Positions 17,489 to 29,401 are shown, counted from the stretch's first letter. The stretch is DNA of 64,000 nucleotides from Desulfocucumis palustris (GCF_002933875.1 NZ_BFAV01000179.1:37284-101283); one strand, 5' to 3'. The notes: generated from the letters alone by a model not told the origin. Program-made: numbers and translations.

Positions 17489-18313
17489 TTAAAAGCTGCC
17501 TTCAATCAGTGGCGCCATGGCTGTAACCAGCAGAACAATCCCCAGTATAAAGAGTATTGAAAGAGCTATCAGAGCCAGGGCGGGAGTTAGCGCAACCGCC
17601 AGCGCCCTGCCTGTGGTAATGCCGTGTACTTCCCTTATACCCAGCACCACCAGCACAAAACCCCATACCGCGGACCCCAGGCTGAACAAACCGCTGACTA
17701 TGGTGGCCGCTGGTCCTTCCCCCGCCGCCAGGAGCAGCAGCAGTTCAAAGGGGATGAACAATAAAGCGGGAAGCGACGCCAGGCCGGTAACAGCCAGCAC
17801 CCCCACGGCCCGGCCGCTGCCGCCGAAGAGTTCCGCCACCAGATGCAGCAGCCCGCTGTAGACAAACCACTTTACAAAGGTAACAAGCAGCCCGCCGAAT
17901 ATTATCAGGGGCAGTATAGTGCCCATGGCGCCGGAGAATATGCCCGCTCCGCGGTACATGTCCGCCTGAAGCACCCTTGAAGAGAAGTAATATCCCATCA
18001 ATGCTCCCAGCACACTGACCAAAGCGTATACCAGCAGAACCCTGCCCAGGGGCGGAGCGGCAGCCACCCGGCGAAAGGTTTCCACCGGATCGAAAAGCAC
18101 CCCGTAAATCATCTCGAAGAAATTCTTCTCCCCGGGTTCCCGGGCCGTAATTTCCCCGCTATCTTCATTTGGGCCGTATTCACGGGCAATCCCGTCTATA
18201 TGGGCATCATCGGATTTCTCCGCATTTTCTTCAGTTGCCTTTACAACTTCTTCTCCGGCTGTTCCTTCAGGTTCCCCGCCCGTCCACTCCTGCTCTCTTT
18301 TATTCTCGTCCAC
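17489..18313 (-). CDS. Yip1-family membrane protein
   Basis: A 274-residue protein. The first 80 residues are acidic and lack structure (many Glu, Gly and Asp). They are followed by NFFEMIYGVLFDPVETFR, the usual Yip1-domain entry, and five hydrophobic helices between about 105 and 270. Bacterial Yip1 proteins have no settled role. GTG at 18313 with GGAGG nine bases upstream. It is 21 bases downstream of sppA and is probably co-transcribed with it, which may point to a role in membrane protein quality control. Confidence 0.75.
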   Translation of the reverse strand: MDENKREQEWTGGEPEGTAGEEVVKATEENAEKSDDAHIDGIAREYGPNEDSGEITAREPGEKNFFEMIYGVLFDPVETFRRVAAAPPLGRVLLVYALVSVLGALMGYYFSSRVLQADMYRGAGIFSGAMGTILPLIIFGGLLVTFVKWFVYSGLLHLVAELFGGSGRAVGVLAVTGLASLPALLFIPFELLLLLAAGEGPAATIVSGLFSLGSAVWGFVLVVLGIREVHGITTGRALAVALTPALALIALSILFILGIVLLVTAMAPLIEGSF

Positions 18314-18334
18314 GGCATTTAACCTCCAAAATTT

Positions 18335-19258
18335 TTACATCACCAGCCAGAAGGCGGGCGGTATTTCGTTGATGGCCGGCACGGCCAGGCCGGGTGAGGC
18401 GCCCCTGGCGGCGCCCATAATCTCCCGCCAGAATCCTTTGGCGCCAAAGGTGGTAATTTCGGGGTCCGGTCCCAGCCCGGACATTTCTCCCGCCAGGCGG
18501 ACGGCGTCATAGAAGTTGCCCAGTTCGTCCACCAGCCCCAGGTCCTTGGCCTGGCTGCCGGTAAATATTCTGCCGTCGGCCAGCTTTTTTACCTCATCGG
18601 CGCTCATTTTCCTGCCCCCGGCAACAATGTTCACAAACTGTACGTACATATCATTCACCATGTCCTGGAACAGCTTCTTTTCCTCGGGAGTCATCTCCCG
18701 GTCGGAGGAGCCCATATCCTTGTACGGACCGCTTTTAAAGGTGCGGTTTTGAATCCCCAGTTTGTCGTAAAGGCCCCTCAGATCGGTGCTGTCCATTCTC
18801 ACCCCGATGCTGCCGGTTATGGTGCCGGGGTTGGCCACGATGACATCGGCTGAGGAAGCTATCCAATACGCCCCGGAAGCCGCCACGTCACCCATGGAGA
18901 CCACCACTTTTTTCCCCTTCTTTTTCAGCCGGTTTACCTCCGTGGTAATCTCCTGGGTGGCCGCCACGCTCCCCCCCGGACTGTTCAGCCGGAGCACCAC
19001 CGCTTTAACAGCCGGGTCTTGCGCCGCCTGCCTCAGTTGAATCATTACCTGGTCGGCCCCCATCCCCTCGCTCAAAAAACCCTGGGAGCCGCCCCCCGTA
19101 ATGGTGCCGCTTATATCAATAATACCCACCACTTCATGACCGCCGGAATAGGACCGGGGCTTCAAAGCACTGCCGTCTCCGGATTTAACCACCGCGGCCA
19201 CAAGCAGGGAAACCAACGCCAGCCCCAGTACCGCCCCGCCGATAATCTTTCTTTTCAC
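18335..19258 (-). CDS. sppA: Signal peptide peptidase SppA
   Basis: Membrane-anchored serine protease (S49) that degrades cleaved signal peptides. The 307 residues start with one N-terminal transmembrane helix (about 5-25). GGSQGFLSEG, RLNSPGGSVAATQEI and the catalytic-serine region GDVAASGAYWIASSAD follow, then the lysine-bearing SGPYKDMGSSDREMTPEEK. This is the single-domain Gram-positive form. GTG at 19258; the ribosome site is weak. The last 25 residues, rich in Ala and Pro, are not typical of the family. Confidence 0.93.
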   Translation of the reverse strand: MKRKIIGGAVLGLALVSLLVAAVVKSGDGSALKPRSYSGGHEVVGIIDISGTITGGGSQGFLSEGMGADQVMIQLRQAAQDPAVKAVVLRLNSPGGSVAATQEITTEVNRLKKKGKKVVVSMGDVAASGAYWIASSADVIVANPGTITGSIGVRMDSTDLRGLYDKLGIQNRTFKSGPYKDMGSSDREMTPEEKKLFQDMVNDMYVQFVNIVAGGRKMSADEVKKLADGRIFTGSQAKDLGLVDELGNFYDAVRLAGEMSGLGPDPEITTFGAKGFWREIMGAARGASPGLAVPAINEIPPAFWLVM

Positions 19259-19487
19259 CCGCGCACCACCCTTTAGTAAAATTAAAAAAGCATGACCGGA
19301 TTTGCCTTAACAAGGTTAGTATGCATCAAGTCAGCTCCCGGGAGTCATCCCAAAAGCTGTTTCCTTCCCGGCGCAGCCGGAAATAAGGTGCAAATTTTCA
19401 GCAGGCTCTTCCCCGGCCGGCTGAAAATATTTCCACCGGTGCTCCTAACGGTATTAGTTCCCTGTTGACATGAAAAAACCTTGATAA

Positions 19488-19534
19488 AATATAAAAAAAA
19501 CATAAACCCCGGCAAAATTTAACTCTGCCGGGGA
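19488..19534 (-). terminator. Terminator after pyrG
   Basis: On the minus strand CCCCGGCA pairs with TGCCGGGG around ten bases and is followed by TTTATGTTTTTTTTATA. It lies 40 bases past the pyrG stop codon. The rest of 19259-19573 holds no gene I can support. Confidence 0.88.
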
Positions 19535-19573
19535 AAATAAGGTTGAGGGAATGGGAATGTCCTCAATAACGTT

Positions 19574-21261
<1,688 letters not shown>

Positions 21262-21321
21262 GAAGCGTGGAGTAAACCGGTCAAAAGACAAATTGTTACA
21301 AAAGGCCGGTCACACTTTTCT

Positions 21322-21486
21322 TTATTTACCCCAGCCCAGCCGAACAGCCACCAGGTACCCCGCGAACATGCCCACGATGCCCATCACTCCGGCCAGGGTG
21401 GGTGGAGCCGGAAGGGGCAGCTTCATCCGGATAAACAGCATTCCAATCAGGAATCCGGTTAAAGTGGCAAATATAACATCCTTCAA
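21322..21486 (-). CDS. Small XapX-type (DUF1427) membrane protein
   Basis: A 54-residue protein beginning MKDVIFATLTGFLIGMLF, then PLPAPPTLAGVMGIVGMFAG and a short tail ending RLGWGK. Two hydrophobic helices separated by the PxPAPPxxAGVxGIxG motif are the hallmark of the XapX family, whose function is unknown. The TTG at 21486 follows GGGGG by nine bases. It lies between argS and pyrG, reading the same way. It is short enough to be missed by size cut-offs. Confidence 0.82.
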   Translation of the reverse strand: MKDVIFATLTGFLIGMLFIRMKLPLPAPPTLAGVMGIVGMFAGYLVAVRLGWGK

Positions 21487-21578
21487 AGCAGAATTCCCCC
21501 AACCTGTTTTAAATTCTTTTAAAATTTACATAAAACCCCCAGCCCGCCAATCCGGCGCCGGCAAAGGATGAAAATATG

Positions 21579-23264
21579 CTACATTCTTTCGGGAGCGGAC
21601 ACACCCAGTATATTCAGGCAGTTGGCCAGCACCACCCGGGTGGCCGCCACCAGCACCAGTCTTGCCCCGGTAAGGGCGGCGTCCCCGGTAATTACCCTGT
21701 GGGCGTTGTAAAAGCTGTGGAACAGCCCGGCTATCTCGTGAACGTAACGGGCCAGCCGGTGCGGGGCCAGATCCCGGGCGCAGGAAGCCACCTCGTCGGG
21801 AAGATCCGCCAGCCTGCGGGCCAGCGCCAGCTCAGCCTCCTCCCTTAACAGGGACAGCCCGGCCTTTTCCGGGTCCGGCATGGTCCCGCCCTGCTCCTCC
21901 AGCTGTTTCATAATGCTGCAAATCCTGGCGTGGGCGTACTGCACGTAGTAAACCGGGTTGTCGTTGGACTGCGCCTTGGCCAGGTCCAGGTCAAAGTCCA
22001 GGTGGCTGTCGGCGCTGCGCATTACAAAGAAGTAGCGGGCGGCATCCCTGCCCACTTCCTCCATCAGTTCCTCCAGGGTTACAAACTGTCCCGTGCGCTT
22101 GCTCATGCGCACGATTTCCCCGCTTTTGTAAAGGCGCACCAGCTGCATTATGATAACCTGGAGGGCGTCCGGGTCATATCCCAGGGCCTTGACGGCGCCC
22201 TTCATCCGGGGCACGTGGCCGTGGTGGTCGGCGCCCCAGATATTGATTACCCACTGGAAGCCGCGCTGGAATTTATTCATGTGATAGGCAATATCGGCGG
22301 CAAAATAGGTGGGGATGCCGTTGCTCCTCACCACCACCTCATCCTTTTCTACTCCGAACTCCCGGGCTTTAAACCAGAGGGCGTCCTCGTATTCATAAAG
22401 ATAGCCGCTCTCTTTCAGCCGCTCTATGGCTTCCGTCACCTTGCCGGAGTCGTGCAGGGACTGCTCGGAAAACCAGACATCGTAATTTACGCCGAATTCC
22501 CCCAGGGATTTTTTAATTGCCCCCAGCTTTTCCGCCAGGGCATATTTGACCATAATCTCCCTGCGGGCGGGACTGGCCGTATCCAGATACCTGTCGCCGT
22601 ATTTTTCCACAAAACCCCGCATGGTTTCCATTATGTCCTCACCGTGGTAGCCTTCCTCCGGCACCTGGGCCTGTCTGCCCAACAGTTGCAAATAACGGGC
22701 CTCCAAGGAGCGTCCGAAGTGCTCTATCTGATTTCCGGCGTCATTAATGTAAAATTCCCGGCTGACTTCGAACCCCGCATAGTCCAGCAGCGAGGATATG
22801 CTGTCCCCCAGGGCGGCACCCCTGGCGTTGCCCATGTGTAAAAGCCCGGTGGGATTGGCGCTGACAAACTCCACCTGCACCTTTTTGCCTCCGCCGATGT
22901 TCACCCGGCCGTAAGCCTCTCCTTTTTTGACGATGCCCGGCAGGGCCGCCAGGACCCAGTTGGAGCTCAGATAAAAATTAATAAAACCGGGACCGGCTAT
23001 TTCCACTTTTTCCACCGGCAGGCCCGAAAGATCCAGCTCCGCCACCAGGGCTTCGGCCGCCCTGCGGGGAGCCGTGCGGGCCGGCTTGGCCAGCAGCATG
23101 GCAAGGTTGGAGGCAAAATCCCCGTTTTCTTTTTCCCGGGGAACCTCCACCACAAAGGCCGGAGTCTCCACTTCAGGCAAAGTTCCTTTTTCACCCGCGG
23201 ATGACAGCGCTTTTTTCAGGGAATCCGCCAGTCCCGAACGAATCTGGTCAACCAAACCGCTCAC
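21579..23264 (-). CDS. argS: Arginyl-tRNA synthetase
   Basis: Charges tRNA-Arg. Class I enzyme of 561 residues. The HIGH-type motif is SANPTGLLHMGNARGAALGD (about 120-140) and the KMSKS-type motif is VRMSKRTGQFVTLEEL. The C-terminal anticodon-binding DALR domain holds YVQYAHARICSI, and the N-terminal Add-1 domain occupies about 1-100. Follows a DUF1934 gene by 74 bases, a pairing also found in Bacillus (ywiB-argS). Confidence 0.97.
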   Translation of the reverse strand: MSGLVDQIRSGLADSLKKALSSAGEKGTLPEVETPAFVVEVPREKENGDFASNLAMLLAKPARTAPRRAAEALVAELDLSGLPVEKVEIAGPGFINFYLSSNWVLAALPGIVKKGEAYGRVNIGGGKKVQVEFVSANPTGLLHMGNARGAALGDSISSLLDYAGFEVSREFYINDAGNQIEHFGRSLEARYLQLLGRQAQVPEEGYHGEDIMETMRGFVEKYGDRYLDTASPARREIMVKYALAEKLGAIKKSLGEFGVNYDVWFSEQSLHDSGKVTEAIERLKESGYLYEYEDALWFKAREFGVEKDEVVVRSNGIPTYFAADIAYHMNKFQRGFQWVINIWGADHHGHVPRMKGAVKALGYDPDALQVIIMQLVRLYKSGEIVRMSKRTGQFVTLEELMEEVGRDAARYFFVMRSADSHLDFDLDLAKAQSNDNPVYYVQYAHARICSIMKQLEEQGGTMPDPEKAGLSLLREEAELALARRLADLPDEVASCARDLAPHRLARYVHEIAGLFHSFYNAHRVITGDAALTGARLVLVAATRVVLANCLNILGVSAPERM

Positions 23265-23338
23265 ACTAAAAACCTCCTGCTCAAAAAATATGCCCCCGGG
23301 AGTTCCTCCCGGAAGCCCTTTATCCGCTTTTCCGGCGG

Positions 23339-23761
23339 TTACAGTTCTTTGACGGTGATGCTCAGCTCATTGTAGCCCAGTTTCTTACTGCCCATTTCTA
23401 TATCGTAGCCAAGGTCTATACTGCCTCCGGAGTGATCCAGGAGCACCTTTACCTTCCGGGGAAGCACCCTCATTTCCAGGCTTCCGCAGGAGGTGACGTA
23501 CATACCCTGGTTGTGAACCCCTTCCTGGAAAATCTGTTTCATTTCCGCCGCTCCCATCCTGTTCAGGGTCACCCGGTCGGGCTCGGCCTTGAGGGAAGTG
23601 GTGGTCCCTTCCAGGCCGGAGAGCCGGCTTTCATTATATACGATATAATAGGAATTGTTTTTGTAATAATAATTTCCCCTGGTGACAAGTTCTATGGTGT
23701 CCTTTTCGCCAAACTCGTTGGTCTGGGTACCCTTCACGGTAACCAGCACCTCTTTGGACAA
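23339..23761 (-). CDS. DUF1934 protein (YwiB-like)
   Basis: A roughly 140-residue beta-rich, calycin-like protein. LNRMGAAEMKQIFQEG, the CGSLEMRV stretch and DLGYDIEMGSKKLGYNEL match DUF1934. Its function is not known; the family is regularly found upstream of argS. I favour the TTG at 23761, eight bases after GGAGG; ATG 23767 lies too close to that site, and a further ATG is at 23797. The residues NNSYYIVYNESRLSGLEGT are typical of the strand region. Confidence 0.82.
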   Translation of the reverse strand: MSKEVLVTVKGTQTNEFGEKDTIELVTRGNYYYKNNSYYIVYNESRLSGLEGTTTSLKAEPDRVTLNRMGAAEMKQIFQEGVHNQGMYVTSCGSLEMRVLPRKVKVLLDHSGGSIDLGYDIEMGSKKLGYNELSITVKEL

Positions 23762-23868
23762 ATCCATCCCCTCCGAAAATACCACCATAAATTTCATATA
23801 TTATAACCTTTTTTTAATTTAATCAAAAGGGGTAAAAGAAACAGGAATAACCGGGCGGCAACAATTTA

Positions 23869-23898
23869 TTGATTAAGCTATTCGTTACCGGTTATAAT
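23869..23898 (+). promoter_or_regulatory. Promoter for the Phd/YefM antitoxin gene
   Basis: TTGATT (23869-23874) and a perfect TATAAT (23893-23898) are 18 bases apart, 35 bases before the ATG, with CGGAGGGT as ribosome site. Confidence 0.7.
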
Positions 23899-23933
23899 AA
23901 GCTTAACATTAATATACTCCGGAGGGTTTAACA

Positions 23934-24200
23934 ATGGAAACAATTATCGGAATCAACGAGGCCAGACCCCGGCTTTCTTCTCTCATTGATTCGGATAGGC
24001 CGGTAATAATCACCGTCAATTCGGAACCCAAAAGTGTTCTTGTCAACTATGAAGAGTATTTAAGGCTGAAAAACGCGGACAAGTATAATAAACAGCTGAT
24101 ATTGAAATCTTCTTTGAATAAGTTTAGAGTCCGGGCAAAGGAAAGCGGTCTGACGGAAAAAGACGTTGAAGAGGAAATAGACGCCTTCCGTACGTATTAA
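23934..24200 (+). CDS. Phd/YefM-family antitoxin without a toxin partner
   Basis: An 88-residue protein. The N-terminal half (IIGINEARPRLSSLIDSD, PKSVLVNYEEYLRLK) is the Phd/YefM DNA-binding fold; the rest is a charged helical tail that would bind a toxin. It has its own promoter and ribosome site. A terminator starts two bases after the stop codon, and convergent iorB follows, so there is no room for a toxin. It is AT-richer than its neighbours, which suggests transfer. Possibly an orphan antitoxin or an antitoxin for an unlinked toxin. Confidence 0.85.
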   Translation: METIIGINEARPRLSSLIDSDRPVIITVNSEPKSVLVNYEEYLRLKNADKYNKQLILKSSLNKFRVRAKESGLTEKDVEEEIDAFRTY

Positions 24201-24234
24201 ACCCCCGTTCCCACGGGGGTTTAATTTTATTGCC
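24201..24234 (+). terminator. Terminator after the orphan antitoxin
   Basis: AACCCCCGT and ACGGGGGTT form a stem with a short loop, followed by TAATTTTATT. It also faces the end of iorB. Confidence 0.85.
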
Positions 24235-24236
24235 TT

Positions 24237-24800
24237 TTATAAATTGTAGCCTCTTTCGAAGGCGGCCTTGTTGATTTCAAGAAATTTGGCCGGCACCCTG
24301 GCCTCCAGGGCCTTTTGCCACAGCTCCTTCGGTAATGGCAGTCTTTTGGCCAGCACACCCACCAGAACCACGTTGGCGGCCTTGGGGTTGCCACACTCCG
24401 TGGCGATCTTCAGGGCGTCCACCGCCAGCATGCCGGGAACCCTGGAGCGAATGTAGCCGTTGATATCCTCGGGATATTCGGCTAGGCCAGCCAGCACCGG
24501 AACCGGGGCAATGGCCTGGTCGTTGATGATGAGGGAGCCGCCTTTTTTTAAATAGGGCAGCCAGCGCAGGGCCTCGAGCTTCTCAAAGGCCAGTATGGCG
24601 TCGGCCTTGCCCTCTTCAATAAGCGGGGAGTATACCTTGTCCCCCAGGCGCACCTGGGTGGAAACGCTGCCGCCCCGCTGGGCCATGCCGTGTATTTCGG
24701 ACATCTTTATGTCGTAACCGGCCGCGCCGGCCACGTGGACCAAAATTTTACTGGCCAGAATGGTGCCCTGTCCGCCCACTCCCACCATGAGCACATCCAT
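24237..24800 (-). CDS. iorB: Indolepyruvate:ferredoxin oxidoreductase, beta subunit
   Basis: Gamma-domain-like subunit of IOR, which oxidatively decarboxylates aryl pyruvates to aryl-acetyl-CoA and reduces ferredoxin. The 187 residues begin MDVLMVGVGGQGTILASKIL, the standard start, and include EIHGMAQRGGSVSTQVRLG. The ATG at 24800 lies four bases after the iorA stop codon; an earlier in-frame GTG is inside iorA. The alpha-beta pair is a translationally linked operon. Confidence 0.95.
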   Translation of the reverse strand: MDVLMVGVGGQGTILASKILVHVAGAAGYDIKMSEIHGMAQRGGSVSTQVRLGDKVYSPLIEEGKADAILAFEKLEALRWLPYLKKGGSLIINDQAIAPVPVLAGLAEYPEDINGYIRSRVPGMLAVDALKIATECGNPKAANVVLVGVLAKRLPLPKELWQKALEARVPAKFLEINKAAFERGYNL

Positions 24801-24804
24801 TGAT

Positions 24805-26580
24805 TTAAGCACCGGCGGCACCCCCTTTGGCAGCGGTCAACGCGCCGAATTTGCAAACCTGTACGCAAAGCCCGCAGCCCACGCAGGCCCCCGGGTCCAC
24901 CGAGCACAGCTTATCCTTTACGGAAATTGCCGGGCAGCTTAGCTTAAGACAGGTCTTACAGCCCTTGCAGGCCTCCTGGTCCACCGTCACCGGCTGTCCG
25001 GACTGCCGGCGAAGCAGGGCGCAGGGACGGCGGGCTATGATTACCGAGGGTCCCGGGGCCGCCACCTCTTCCTTGACGGCCGCGGTTAATTTTTCCAGAT
25101 CCAGGGGATCCACGGTTACCACCCGCTGCACCCCCAGGGCGCGAACCAGAGCCTGCAGGTCAACCACCGGGGCCTCTCCGCCCATCAGGGTTTTTCCGGT
25201 GGCCGGATGCTCCTGGTGCCCGGTCATGGCGGTGGTGCTGTTGTCCACTATGATTACCGTGGAATTGCCGTTGTTATATACCACGTCCAGCACACCGGTA
25301 ATTCCGGAGTGCAAAAAGGTGGAGTCGCCTATTACAGCAACTGTGCGCCCCCTCAATTCCGGCACGGCCTTTTCCGCTCCATGGGCCATGCCTATGCTGG
25401 CGCCCATGCAGACGCAGCTGTCCATGCCCTCCAGGGGGGAGAGCCCGCCCAGGGTGTAACAGCCTATGTCGCCGGTGACCACCAGCTTTAGTTTGTGCAA
25501 GGTGTAGAAAACTCCCCGGTGCGGGCAGCCGGCGCAGAGTACCGGCGGGCGCGGGGGCAGCGGGGGCATATCCGGGTAGGCCGGCATTTCCGCGTCCCCG
25601 GCGGGTATTACTCCGGCCCCGGCAAATATACGGCGCAGCAGCCCGGTGCTGAATTCCCCCGCGGACGGGAACAGCTCCTTGCCTGTGACCTTAATGCCCA
25701 GCAATTTGACCTGCTCCTCAATAAAGGGTTCCAATTCTTCCACCACGAAGAGCCTGTCCACCCCGGAGGCAAATTCCTTAATCATTTTCAGGGGCAGGGG
25801 GAAAGTCATGCCCAGCTTCAGCACCGACGCCCCGGGGAGTATTTCCTTGATGTACTGGTAGCTGATGCCGCTGGTGATTACCCCTGTTTTGGAATCCCCT
25901 TTATCAACAAAATTCAGCGGTGTGCTTTCCGAGTATTCCGCCAGTTTGGCCAGCCGCTCCTCCAGGGACCGCCGGCGCAGCCTGCCGAAGGCGGGGACCA
26001 TGAGCCATTTGCGCGGGTCTTTGGTGTAGGGGCGGGGGGGAATACTCACCCTCTCCCCCAGTTCCACAAACCCCTGGGAGTGGGCCACCCTGGTGGTGGT
26101 TCTAAGCATCACCGGTATATCAAACTGTTCGCTTATTTCCAGTCCCGCCCGCACCATGTCCATGGCCTCGGCGCTGTCCGAGGGCTCCAGCAGGGCGATT
26201 TTGGCAAAGCGGGCATAATTCCTGTTGTCCTGCTCGTTCTGGGAACTGTGCATTCCGGGATCGTCCGCTGAAATCAGCACCAGCCCTCCGTTCACCCCGG
26301 TATAGGCGGCGGTCAGCAGCGGGTCGGCCGCCACGTTAACCCCCACGTGCTTCATGGTCACAAGCACCCTGGCCCCGGCCATGGCCGCGCCGATGCCCAC
26401 CTCCAGGGCTACCTTTTCGTTGGGCGCCCACTCCGCGTATATGTCCCGGCAGCGGGCCAAATTCTCCAATATCTCGGTGCTGGGCGTTCCCGGATAGCCG
26501 ACACCCAGGGCAACACCGTTTTCCCAGGCTCCCCTGGCGATGGCCTGGTTACCGGTCATTAGCTCTTTCAACGGCGACAC
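24805..26580 (-). CDS. iorA: Indolepyruvate:ferredoxin oxidoreductase, alpha subunit
   Basis: Catalytic subunit of 591 residues. An N-terminal pyrimidine-binding domain is marked by GVALGVGYPGTPSTEI and MKHVGVNVAADPL. The ThDP-binding region follows GDIGCYTLGGLSPL and MGASIGMAHGAEKA, with ITGVLDVVYNN. At the C terminus, CKGCKTCLKLSCP and CVGCGLCVQVCKFGA coordinate two [4Fe-4S] clusters. Oxygen-sensitive and typical of anaerobes fermenting aromatic amino acids. It follows paaK by eight bases. Confidence 0.96.
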   Translation of the reverse strand: MSPLKELMTGNQAIARGAWENGVALGVGYPGTPSTEILENLARCRDIYAEWAPNEKVALEVGIGAAMAGARVLVTMKHVGVNVAADPLLTAAYTGVNGGLVLISADDPGMHSSQNEQDNRNYARFAKIALLEPSDSAEAMDMVRAGLEISEQFDIPVMLRTTTRVAHSQGFVELGERVSIPPRPYTKDPRKWLMVPAFGRLRRRSLEERLAKLAEYSESTPLNFVDKGDSKTGVITSGISYQYIKEILPGASVLKLGMTFPLPLKMIKEFASGVDRLFVVEELEPFIEEQVKLLGIKVTGKELFPSAGEFSTGLLRRIFAGAGVIPAGDAEMPAYPDMPPLPPRPPVLCAGCPHRGVFYTLHKLKLVVTGDIGCYTLGGLSPLEGMDSCVCMGASIGMAHGAEKAVPELRGRTVAVIGDSTFLHSGITGVLDVVYNNGNSTVIIVDNSTTAMTGHQEHPATGKTLMGGEAPVVDLQALVRALGVQRVVTVDPLDLEKLTAAVKEEVAAPGPSVIIARRPCALLRRQSGQPVTVDQEACKGCKTCLKLSCPAISVKDKLCSVDPGACVGCGLCVQVCKFGALTAAKGGAAGA

Positions 26581-26588
26581 CTCCAGTG

Positions 26589-27887
26589 TTACTGTTCATT
26601 TCTCTTATCTATAACCCTTTTGGCCTTACCCTGGCTGCGCTCAATGGAATGGGGCTCCATCAGCCTCACCCTGGCCCCTATGGATAAAACGCTCTGCAGC
26701 TTGGTCCGCAGCCGGCCTTCCAGGGCCTCCAGATCACGGAACTGGCCGGTGAATGAGGCCTGACTGAGTTCCACCCGCACTTCCAGGTAGTCCAAATAAC
26801 CCTTTTTACCCACCATAATTTGGTAATGGGGGGAAATCCCCTCTATGCTCATCAAAACACTCTCTATCTGGGAGGGAAATACATTCACACCGGAAATAAT
26901 AAGCATGTCGTCCGTGCGGCCGGTGACTTTGCTCATCCTGACGCTGGTCCTGCCGCAGTCGCAGGGCTCGGGATTGAGCACAGTAATGTCCCTGGTGCGG
27001 TAGCGGAGCACCGGGAAGGCCTCCTTGGTCAGGGTGGTGATCACCAGTTCCCCCTCCTGCCCGTATTCCAGGGGCTCACCGGATACCGGGTCGATAACTT
27101 CCACCAGGAAATGGTCTTCGCTTATGTGCATTCCCGCCCTTTCCGGGCACTCACCGGCAACCCCCGGACCCATTACCTCGCTGAGGCCGTAATTGTCGGT
27201 GGCCCTGATGCCCCAGGCCCGCTCCAGTTCCGCCCTCATGCTCTCCGTCCAGGCTTCCGCCCCGAAAAGACCAATTCTTACTTTCAATTCATGGGGGTCC
27301 ACCCCCATTTCCCTGGCCGTCTCCGCCAGGTGCAGGCAGTAGGAGGGGGTTCCCACCAGCACGGTGGTGCCGAAGTCCTGCATCAGCATGATCTGCTTCC
27401 GGGTGTTGCCCACGGAGGAAGGCACAATGGCGGCCCCGGCCTTCTCCAGGCCGTAGTGCAGGCCGAAAGCCCCGGTGAACAGCCCGTAGCCGAAGGTTAT
27501 CTGGGCCACGTCATCCTGGTTTACCCCGGCCTGGGTAACCATTCTGGCCACCAGTTCCGACCAGGTGTCCAAATCCTTTTTGCTGTAACCCACCACGGTG
27601 GGCTTGCCGGTAGTGCCGGAGGAAGCGTGCAGCCGCACTATCTCCTTCATGGGAACGGCAAACATGCCGTAGGGATAGTTGTCCCTTAAGGCCACCTTGG
27701 TGGTAAAGGGCAGTTTGCGCACATCTTCCAGGGTTTGTATATCTTCAGGGGATATTCCCAGACGGTCGAATTCCCGCCGGTAATAGGAAACCCGGTGATA
27801 AACCCTGTTCACCGTTTCCTTGAGTCTTTCCAGCTGGAGCTTGTTCAATTCTTCCCGGCCCATGCATTCATTCTGATCCCAGATCAT
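26589..27887 (-). CDS. paaK: Phenylacetate-CoA ligase
   Basis: Adenylate-forming ligase (about 432 residues) that interconverts arylacetates and their CoA esters with ATP. The nucleotide loop [43 protein letters not shown] and the hinge [14 protein letters not shown], followed by the C-terminal domain, are all present. Beside iorAB it could release energy as ATP by running from aryl-acetyl-CoA to acid, or activate imported acid. The ATG at 27887 overlaps the symporter stop in an ATGA, so the two are coupled. Confidence 0.95.
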   Translation of the reverse strand: MIWDQNECMGREELNKLQLERLKETVNRVYHRVSYYRREFDRLGISPEDIQTLEDVRKLPFTTKVALRDNYPYGMFAVPMKEIVRLHASSGTTGKPTVVGYSKKDLDTWSELVARMVTQAGVNQDDVAQITFGYGLFTGAFGLHYGLEKAGAAIVPSSVGNTRKQIMLMQDFGTTVLVGTPSYCLHLAETAREMGVDPHELKVRIGLFGAEAWTESMRAELERAWGIRATDNYGLSEVMGPGVAGECPERAGMHISEDHFLVEVIDPVSGEPLEYGQEGELVITTLTKEAFPVLRYRTRDITVLNPEPCDCGRTSVRMSKVTGRTDDMLIISGVNVFPSQIESVLMSIEGISPHYQIMVGKKGYLDYLEVRVELSQASFTGQFRDLEALEGRLRTKLQSVLSIGARVRLMEPHSIERSQGKAKRVIDKRNEQ

Positions 27888-29401
27888 TTAAGTAACACTT
27901 CCTTTGGAGACATTTCCGCGCCTTTGCCGCCCCCGGAAAGTTTGCCGAATACTTTTAGCAAATGCTTCTCCGGCAGCTGTTTGGTCACCAGGCTGACCGC
28001 CGGCAGCACCACCAGGGGCGCCAGCATGGCCGCTGAACCCACAATGGGTATAACGGCCGCGTCAAGTTTATAGTACAGGGCGAAGCCCACCGCGACGGAC
28101 AAGCCGGTCAAACCGCCGGCCCAGGCGCCGGCGGGGGTGGCACCCCGCCAGAAAAGCCCGTATATGTACGGCGCGATAAAAAACCCCGCCACGGCGCCCC
28201 AGGACATGGCCATGAGGCTCAGTATAATGGCCGGCTTCATCAGCGCGATTATTAACGACAGGGCTATAAATACCAGGCAGAGCAGCCGCATCAGCACCAC
28301 GCCCTTTTTCGGGCTGTGGTTTGGGCTAACCGCCTTGTAAAGGTCGATGGCTATGGAGGAACTGCTCACCAGCACCAGGGAGGCCAGGGTTGACATTGAG
28401 GCGGACAGCACCAGCAACAAAATTATGGCGGCCCCGATTTCCGGCAGGGTATTGTTGATAATCATGGGCATCAGCATGTCGGGGGTGGCCTTGCCGGTGG
28501 CCGGGTCCAGGGGCAGAGTGTCAAAGAACAGCCTGGTAAGGCCTCCGGTAAAATATGCCCCGAAGGTTACCACCAGCGCGAAGAAGGTGGATACCATCAT
28601 GGCCGGCTTGATGGCGGCCTCATCCTTGATGGCGTAAAACTTTTGCACCATCTGGGGCATGCCCCAGACCCCCAGGCTGGTGAGCAGCATCAGGGAAGCC
28701 AGGGGAAGCCACCCCGGGGTTCCCACCACGCTTACCAGGCCGGGATCTATCTCACCCAGCCGCTGCAGGCCGGCGGCAAGTCCTCCCACCTTTTCCGAAT
28801 TCACCACGAAGTACAAAAGCACGCCAACCCCCGCTATCATCACCAGGCCCTGGATAAAATCCGTGAGGGCCACCGCCCGGTACCCGCCCAGCACCAGATA
28901 CAGGGCGGTCAGGGCGCACATGAAAACCGCCGCGTACAAATAAGGTATTCCGAATATCTGATTGAACAGGTAGCTTAAACCCATGTATACCGAGGCGGAG
29001 TACGGCACCAGGAATATAAAAATCACCAGCGCGGAAAAAATTTTGATATTTTTGCTGCGGTACCGGACTTCCAGAAACTCCGGCATGGTCATGACATTTA
29101 ACCGGTTTGTCAATATTCTGGTTCTTTTAGCCAGGACAAACCAGGCCAAAAGGCTTCCCACCAGGGTGTTGCCAACCACAATCCACAGGCTGGACAGCCC
29201 GAAGCCCCAGCCCACTTTACCCGCATAACCAATAAAAATAACTGCCGAAAAATACGTGGTACCGTAGGCGAAGGCCGACAGCCAGGGACCCACATCCCGG
29301 CCACCCAGAAAAAAGTCGTTCACCGTACGGGTCTTTCGCATACTGACCAACCCGCTGTAAATCAGTACGCCCACAAATAACAACAGCAGCAGCAGTTTCA
29401 T
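27884..29401 (-). CDS. Sodium:solute symporter (SSS family)
   Basis: A 505-residue membrane protein with about 13 hydrophobic helices. [38 protein letters not shown] and the Na-binding region [14 protein letters not shown] place it in the SSS family. The ATG at 29401 ([13 protein letters not shown]) has GGCAGGATA upstream; longer frames lack a ribosome site. Transcription with paaK and iorAB suggests the substrate is an aryl acid or amino acid, but family members carry many solutes, so this is inference from context. Confidence 0.9.
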   Translation of the reverse strand: MKLLLLLLFVGVLIYSGLVSMRKTRTVNDFFLGGRDVGPWLSAFAYGTTYFSAVIFIGYAGKVGWGFGLSSLWIVVGNTLVGSLLAWFVLAKRTRILTNRLNVMTMPEFLEVRYRSKNIKIFSALVIFIFLVPYSASVYMGLSYLFNQIFGIPYLYAAVFMCALTALYLVLGGYRAVALTDFIQGLVMIAGVGVLLYFVVNSEKVGGLAAGLQRLGEIDPGLVSVVGTPGWLPLASLMLLTSLGVWGMPQMVQKFYAIKDEAAIKPAMMVSTFFALVVTFGAYFTGGLTRLFFDTLPLDPATGKATPDMLMPMIINNTLPEIGAAIILLLVLSASMSTLASLVLVSSSSIAIDLYKAVSPNHSPKKGVVLMRLLCLVFIALSLIIALMKPAIILSLMAMSWGAVAGFFIAPYIYGLFWRGATPAGAWAGGLTGLSVAVGFALYYKLDAAVIPIVGSAAMLAPLVVLPAVSLVTKQLPEKHLLKVFGKLSGGGKGAEMSPKEVLLK

